From contig JASFME010000100.1 in NCBI GenBank assembly GCA_050117725.1, positions 1 through 7,983 of the forward strand: a DNA stretch of 7,983 nucleotides, given 5' to 3'. This document shows positions 4,716 through 7,983 of the stretch, in pieces; position 1 is the first letter of the stretch; each line of letters starts with the position of its first letter. The position numbers were made by a program, and so were the translations under genes. This stretch comes from JASFJH01 sp050117725. Its GTDB lineage: Bacteria; Pseudomonadota; Gammaproteobacteria; AKS1. The notes under the pieces are model-generated. The model saw nothing but the letters and a program-made list of their open reading frames with translations, made no database searches and had not been told where the DNA came from.

Positions 4716-6822
4716 AACGCTCGAGGCAAGACACTTTGTACAGCAGTGCATGGCAGTGTTCGCCACGTTCGTGGCCTGTATCGCGACCGGCCTGCTGGGC
4801 AGCCTTGTTATGTCGCTCGTCGTGTTGCTGCTCTCGCAACCGGCCCATGCGAATACGGCTGACGAGCAGGGGCATTACCTGCGCAAACAGGATGTGCAAC
4901 GCGGCAGCCTGTTACTGAAAACGGCACAGCCCGGCATTTATCTCGCGGCACCGGCGGTGCGTACGCATGTCGACATGCAGGTGCACGGCATGCTGGCACG
5001 GGTCAGGGTTGAACAGGTGTTTCACAACCCGTCGCAGGCCTGGGTCGAAGGCGAGTATGTATTCCCCCTGCCAGATGGTGCCGCAGTCGATGATCTGACC
5101 ATGTATATTGGTGACCGTGTCATCAAGGGCGTAATCAAACCACGCGAAGAAGCACGCAAGGTGTATGAACAGGCCAAACGCACGGGTCGCAAGGCCAGTC
5201 TCGTGACCCAGCAGCGGCCGAACATGTTCAGCAATAACGTTGCCAACATCGCCCCCGGCGAACAGGTACGTATCGAGATCGCCTACCAGCAGCAGGTCGA
5301 TTACCGCGACCACGTGTTCAGTCTGCGCTACCCGCTGGTCGTGGGGCCACGTTATACGCCGCTGGCCACGGCGGCGAGCGTGCGGTCACCAGCCGTGCCG
5401 CAGACGGTGGTGCGTCATCCCGCCACGGGCAAGACCAACCCGGTGACTATACAGATCCGGCTCGAACCGGGCGTGGCCCTGCAGGAAATAGAAAGTCCAT
5501 ACCACGCGATCACGCAACAACGTTATGGCGCAGCCTATGACATCAACCTGGCCGCGGAGACGATACCGGCCGATCGCGATTTCGAACTGCGCTGGACACC
5601 ACAGCCTAGCCAGGCACCCCAGGCAGCCCTGTTTGTCGAGCGTCTGGGCCAGCATGATCATGGCCTGCTCATGATCATGCCGCCGGTGGCCGAGGCCGAT
5701 GCCATTTCGACCGCAACACGCGAGGTCATCTACGTCATCGATACCTCGGGTTCGATGGGCGGTGCCTCGATTCGCCAGGCGCGTGCGGCGTTGCTGTATG
5801 CGTTGCGACAATTACGGCCGGGCGACAGCTTTAATATTATCGAGTTCAATTCACGCATGCAGAAACTGTACCCGGTGGCTGTGCCGGCAACGGCTGCCAA
5901 CCTGCACACCGCGCGCAGCTATGTCGAAGGTCTGCAGGCACGCGGCGGTACCGAGATGCGACCGGCTCTGCTCGCCGCACTGCAAAACAACACGGCACAA
6001 CAGCAACACCTGCGGCAGGTGATCTTCATCACCGACGGCAGTGTCAGTAATGAAGAGGAGCTGTTCCGTATTATTCATCAGCGCCTCGGCAACAGCCGCC
6101 TGTTTACTGTCGGTATCGGTTCGGCGCCGAATAACTACTTTATGCGTCGCGCCGCGCAGTTCGGTCGCGGCAGTTATACGCATATCGGCAAGCCCGCCGA
6201 GGTCGAAACACGCATGAATGCGCTGTTCGGCAAGTTGTCACGCGCGGTACTCGGTGACGTACAACTGAACTGGTCCGGCACGGGTATCCCGGAGCAATGG
6301 CCACGACGCATCCCGGACCTGTATGCCGGTGAACCGCTGCTCGTGGCAGTGCGTATGGAAAATCTTCAGGGCACGATCTCGGTGTCCGGGCAGCGCAACG
6401 GTGTTGCCTGGTCGCAGGCGATCCCGGTGCAGCAAGCGATTGCCACACAGGGTGTAGCCCGTCACTGGGCACGGCAAAAGATCGCCTCGCTCATGGACAG
6501 CCTGCAAACCGGCGCATCGCCCGAACAGGTCAAACAGGACGTGACCCGACTGGCCCTGCAACATCACCTCGTCAGTCGTTATACCAGCCTCGTTGCCGTG
6601 GACGTGACGCCAAGCCGCCCGGATACGGAACCCCTCGTGCACAAAAGCGTGCCGCTGAACCTGCCAGCCGGCTGGCAATATGAAAAGGTGTTCGGCAACC
6701 TCGCGCAGACCGCCACGCCGGCAGCGGAGCTGCTGCGGTTGGCATGGTGGCTCATGTTGCCTGCCTTGTTCGGCCTGTGGTATGTGGCCTGGCCCCGCTG
6801 GCGGGCGCACCGCGCGTGTTAA
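4705..6822 (+). CDS. VIT/vWA-domain sortase target protein of the Pds system
   Basis: This 705-residue exported protein is the likely sole sortase substrate of the locus. A long signal peptide ends at about residue 49 (LLLSQPAHA, then N50). A VIT domain covers about 70-200 (VEGEYVFPLPDGAAVDDL, KPREEARKVYEQAK, RPNMFSNNVANIAPGE). A von Willebrand A domain covers about 338-510 with an intact metal site: D346-T-S348-G-S350, T416 in GGTEM and D444 in FITDGS. The C-terminus has the three-part sorting signal: LAQTATPA (666-673), a hydrophobic segment (about 676-696) and a basic tail PRWRAHR. The order VIT-vWA-sorting signal, directly before a sortase gene, is the hallmark of the marine proteobacterial sortase target family. 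An odd point is Ala where LPxTG-type motifs have Pro. The protein probably binds ligand or partner proteins at the cell surface or in the periplasm; this is inferred. It overlaps the sortase gene by 7 bp. Confidence 0.94.
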   Translation: MNSETLEARHFVQQCMAVFATFVACIATGLLGSLVMSLVVLLLSQPAHANTADEQGHYLRKQDVQRGSLLLKTAQPGIYLAAPAVRTHVDMQVHGMLARVRVEQVFHNPSQAWVEGEYVFPLPDGAAVDDLTMYIGDRVIKGVIKPREEARKVYEQAKRTGRKASLVTQQRPNMFSNNVANIAPGEQVRIEIAYQQQVDYRDHVFSLRYPLVVGPRYTPLATAASVRSPAVPQTVVRHPATGKTNPVTIQIRLEPGVALQEIESPYHAITQQRYGAAYDINLAAETIPADRDFELRWTPQPSQAPQAALFVERLGQHDHGLLMIMPPVAEADAISTATREVIYVIDTSGSMGGASIRQARAALLYALRQLRPGDSFNIIEFNSRMQKLYPVAVPATAANLHTARSYVEGLQARGGTEMRPALLAALQNNTAQQQHLRQVIFITDGSVSNEEELFRIIHQRLGNSRLFTVGIGSAPNNYFMRRAAQFGRGSYTHIGKPAEVETRMNALFGKLSRAVLGDVQLNWSGTGIPEQWPRRIPDLYAGEPLLVAVRMENLQGTISVSGQRNGVAWSQAIPVQQAIATQGVARHWARQKIASLMDSLQTGASPEQVKQDVTRLALQHHLVSRYTSLVAVDVTPSRPDTEPLVHKSVPLNLPAGWQYEKVFGNLAQTATPAAELLRLAWWLMLPALFGLWYVAWPRWRAHRAC
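5652..5680. repeat. 11-bp perfect inverted repeat inside the vWA gene
   Basis: GCATGATCATG (5652-5662) and CATGATCATGC (5670-5680) are exact reverse complements around a 7-nt loop. Each arm also contains the self-complementary CATGATCATG, so several foldings are possible. It encodes part of the linker before the vWA domain (QHDHGLLMIMP). It may be coincidental, but a hairpin this long in coding DNA is notable. Confidence 0.6.
6700..6723 (+). other. Sortase recognition motif LAQTATPA
   Basis: These codons encode residues 666-673 of the vWA protein, followed by a hydrophobic stretch and basic tail, the order expected of a sortase signal. By analogy with LPxTG, cleavage would fall after T669. 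The position-2 Pro is Ala here. The motif is seen directly; cleavage is inferred. Confidence 0.75.
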
Positions 6823-7409
6823 GCCGTCGCCTTGTGCTGGCCATGTCTGCCATGTTGTTAGTGGCAGGCATGACGCTCGCACTGCAAGCGGGCTGGATTC
6901 ATGCCAAGGCCGTGCTCGCGCAATACCTGCTGCAACATTCCTGGCAGCAGGTGTTGTTGCATGGCAAAAATGTGCCAGCCTGGCCGTGGGCCGATATCCG
7001 GCCGGTCGCGCAGTTGCATGTGCCGGTGCAGGCGACAAGCCAACTCGTGCTCGACAGTGACAGCGGGGCGGCACTTGCGTTTGCACCCGGTGTGCATAAT
7101 GGCTCAGCCATGCCTGGCAGGGCCGGGATCAGCCTGCTTGCAGCGCACCGCGATACGCATTTCGCCTATATAAAAGAACTCGTCGCCGGCGACGAGGTAT
7201 TTGTGACACGACGTGACAAACGCACAGTGCGCTACCGCGTCACGGATATGCGTGTGATTGATACGCGGCAGGGCGGTTTGATGGTACGGACGAGTCAGGC
7301 GAGCCTGTTGCTGGTCACGTGTTACCCGTTTGATATGGTCGCATCGGCAACACCTTACCGCTACGTGGTCACGGCCGAGGCCATGACCACGTCGGGTTCA
7401 TTGCTGTAG
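6816..7409 (+). CDS. Class GN sortase (dedicated to the upstream vWA protein)
   Basis: This inner-membrane cysteine transpeptidase is expected to cut the sorting signal of the preceding gene product. With the GTG at 6816 the protein is 197 residues, starting MLSRRL and one transmembrane anchor (about 6-24), with the catalytic domain outside the cytoplasmic membrane. Catalytic residues are H111 in LLAAHRDTHF, C169 in LLLVTCYPF and R182 in TPYRYVV; the TCYPF and HRDTHF contexts fit the Gram-negative class GN type. The GTG gives a basic N-terminus before the anchor and a 7-bp overlap with the vWA gene, suggesting coupling. The ATG at 6744 would overlap by 79 bp, and GTG 6834 or ATG 6843 would cut into the anchor. 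The product length is close to the roughly 200 residues usual for the family. The 3' end overlaps the convergent mlaC-type gene by 12 bp. Confidence 0.95.
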   Translation: MLSRRLVLAMSAMLLVAGMTLALQAGWIHAKAVLAQYLLQHSWQQVLLHGKNVPAWPWADIRPVAQLHVPVQATSQLVLDSDSGAALAFAPGVHNGSAMPGRAGISLLAAHRDTHFAYIKELVAGDEVFVTRRDKRTVRYRVTDMRVIDTRQGGLMVRTSQASLLLVTCYPFDMVASATPYRYVVTAEAMTTSGSLL

Positions 7410-7983
7410 TGAGACAACCGCAGCACTGGCATTGCGTTTGGCCAGCGTGTCGATCAGGCCATCGATGCCGTGGCGACGGATTTGCGAGGAGAAACTGCTA
7501 CGGTAATTCGCGACCAGGCTGATGCCTTCAATCTTGATGTCATACACCTTCCATATACCGTCCCGTTCGTACAGCCGGTAGCTGACCGGGATGGCCGGAC
7601 CGCTTGCACGCCGGATCTCGGTGTGCACAGTAACATCACCACTGGCCGGATCGTCGCGCATCGGCAACATGACGATGGTTTCATTCGTGAATTCATGCAG
7701 TGCCGTGGCATAGGTGCGCAGCAGCAGGGCGCGAAATTCCCGCGGGAAGCGTTGCTTCTGTCCGGCAGTGGCGCGCCGCCAGTACTTGCCGAGGGCCAGC
7801 GCCGACATGCGCTTGAAGTCGAAGTGCGGCAGTACGATATCTTTCGCCAACGTATACACATGGTCAGGTTGTGTCGTGATCCGGGCGCGGTCCTGTTGCA
7901 GTGCGGCCAGTAGTTGCCCGGTGGCATCTGCCACGAGCCGGTCCGGTGCCGGGCCGGGCGTCGGTTCAGCATTGGCCTGCGCA
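7398..7983 (-). CDS. mlaC: MlaC/Ttg2D-family phospholipid-binding periplasmic protein; 5' partial
   Basis: The frame is open to the right edge, so the GTG near 7932 is not the true start; 194 residues are visible, against about 210 in typical MlaC. The first visible residues, AQANAEPTPG, look like the end of a Sec signal peptide, with the remainder outside the window. The rest matches the MlaC family: VLPHFDFKRMSALALGKYWR, then QKQRFPREFRALLLRTYATAL, VTVHTEIRR, IPVSYRLYERDGIWKVYDIK and IEGISLVANYRSSF, ending in GIDGLIDTLAKR. In the Mla pathway this soluble carrier moves phospholipids between the outer-membrane MlaA complex and the inner-membrane MlaFEDB transporter. Other mla genes would be expected beyond the right edge but are not visible. 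It converges on the sortase gene with a 12-bp overlap of 3' ends and is probably functionally unrelated to it. Confidence 0.92.
   Translation of the reverse strand, partial: AQANAEPTPGPAPDRLVADATGQLLAALQQDRARITTQPDHVYTLAKDIVLPHFDFKRMSALALGKYWRRATAGQKQRFPREFRALLLRTYATALHEFTNETIVMLPMRDDPASGDVTVHTEIRRASGPAIPVSYRLYERDGIWKVYDIKIEGISLVANYRSSFSSQIRRHGIDGLIDTLAKRNASAAVVSLQQ

Noticed and set aside
6744..6815. Upstream ATG for the sortase adding 24 residues
   Set aside because: It would lie 79 bp inside the vWA gene, encoding residues that put a Cys- and Pro-containing stretch ahead of an already complete anchor; GTG 6816 fits better.
6238..7086. Long 282-codon minus-strand frame opposite the vWA and sortase genes
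   Set aside because: It is a shadow frame typical of GC-rich DNA: rich in Arg, Pro, Ala and His with no domain, and wholly antisense to two well-supported genes.

Overview
The window looks like chromosomal DNA of a moderately GC-rich Gram-negative proteobacterium, probably a gammaproteobacterium. Three features point this way: outer-membrane genes (an OmpA-type protein and an MlaC-type phospholipid carrier), a group 3-type NiFe hydrogenase, and above all a complete 'proteobacterial dedicated sortase' (Pds) locus. That system is known mainly from marine Gram-negative bacteria. I see no tRNA, rRNA, CRISPR array, insertion sequence or integration site. Coding density is very high.

Layout, left to right. 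(1) Positions 1-683 (+): the 3' end of a NiFe hydrogenase large subunit, fused in frame to a hydrogenase maturation endopeptidase domain that lies just beyond the processing site. (2) Positions 680-3522 (-): a two-component system, pdsR then pdsS in transcription order, joined by an ATGA overlap. The kinase has a CBM9-like extracytoplasmic domain. (3) Positions 3523-3795: a 273-bp divergent intergenic region, the only sizeable non-coding stretch, carrying helically phased direct repeats and a perfect 8-bp inverted repeat. (4) Positions 3796-7409 (+): a tight operon of pdsO (secreted OmpA-like protein), a 62-aa cysteine-rich small ORF of unknown function, a VIT/vWA-domain sortase substrate with a C-terminal sorting signal, and a class GN sortase; each gene overlaps the next. 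(5) Positions 7398-7983 (-): an mlaC-type gene cut by the right edge.

Proposed working of the locus (family knowledge plus inference): PdsS senses an envelope ligand and phosphorylates PdsR, which probably acts on the divergent promoter region. The forward operon supplies one Sec-exported vWA protein with a sortase signal, the inner-membrane sortase that cuts it, and a glycine-zipper/OmpA-like protein that may tie the product to peptidoglycan or the outer membrane. The acceptor nucleophile in these Gram-negative systems is not evident from the sequence. The hydrogenase and mlaC genes are unrelated neighbours whose ends converge on, and slightly overlap, the Pds genes.

Most worth following up: the hydrogenase-protease fusion, the cysteine-rich small ORF embedded in the sortase operon, the LAQTA sorting motif lacking the usual proline, and the phased repeats in the divergent control region.
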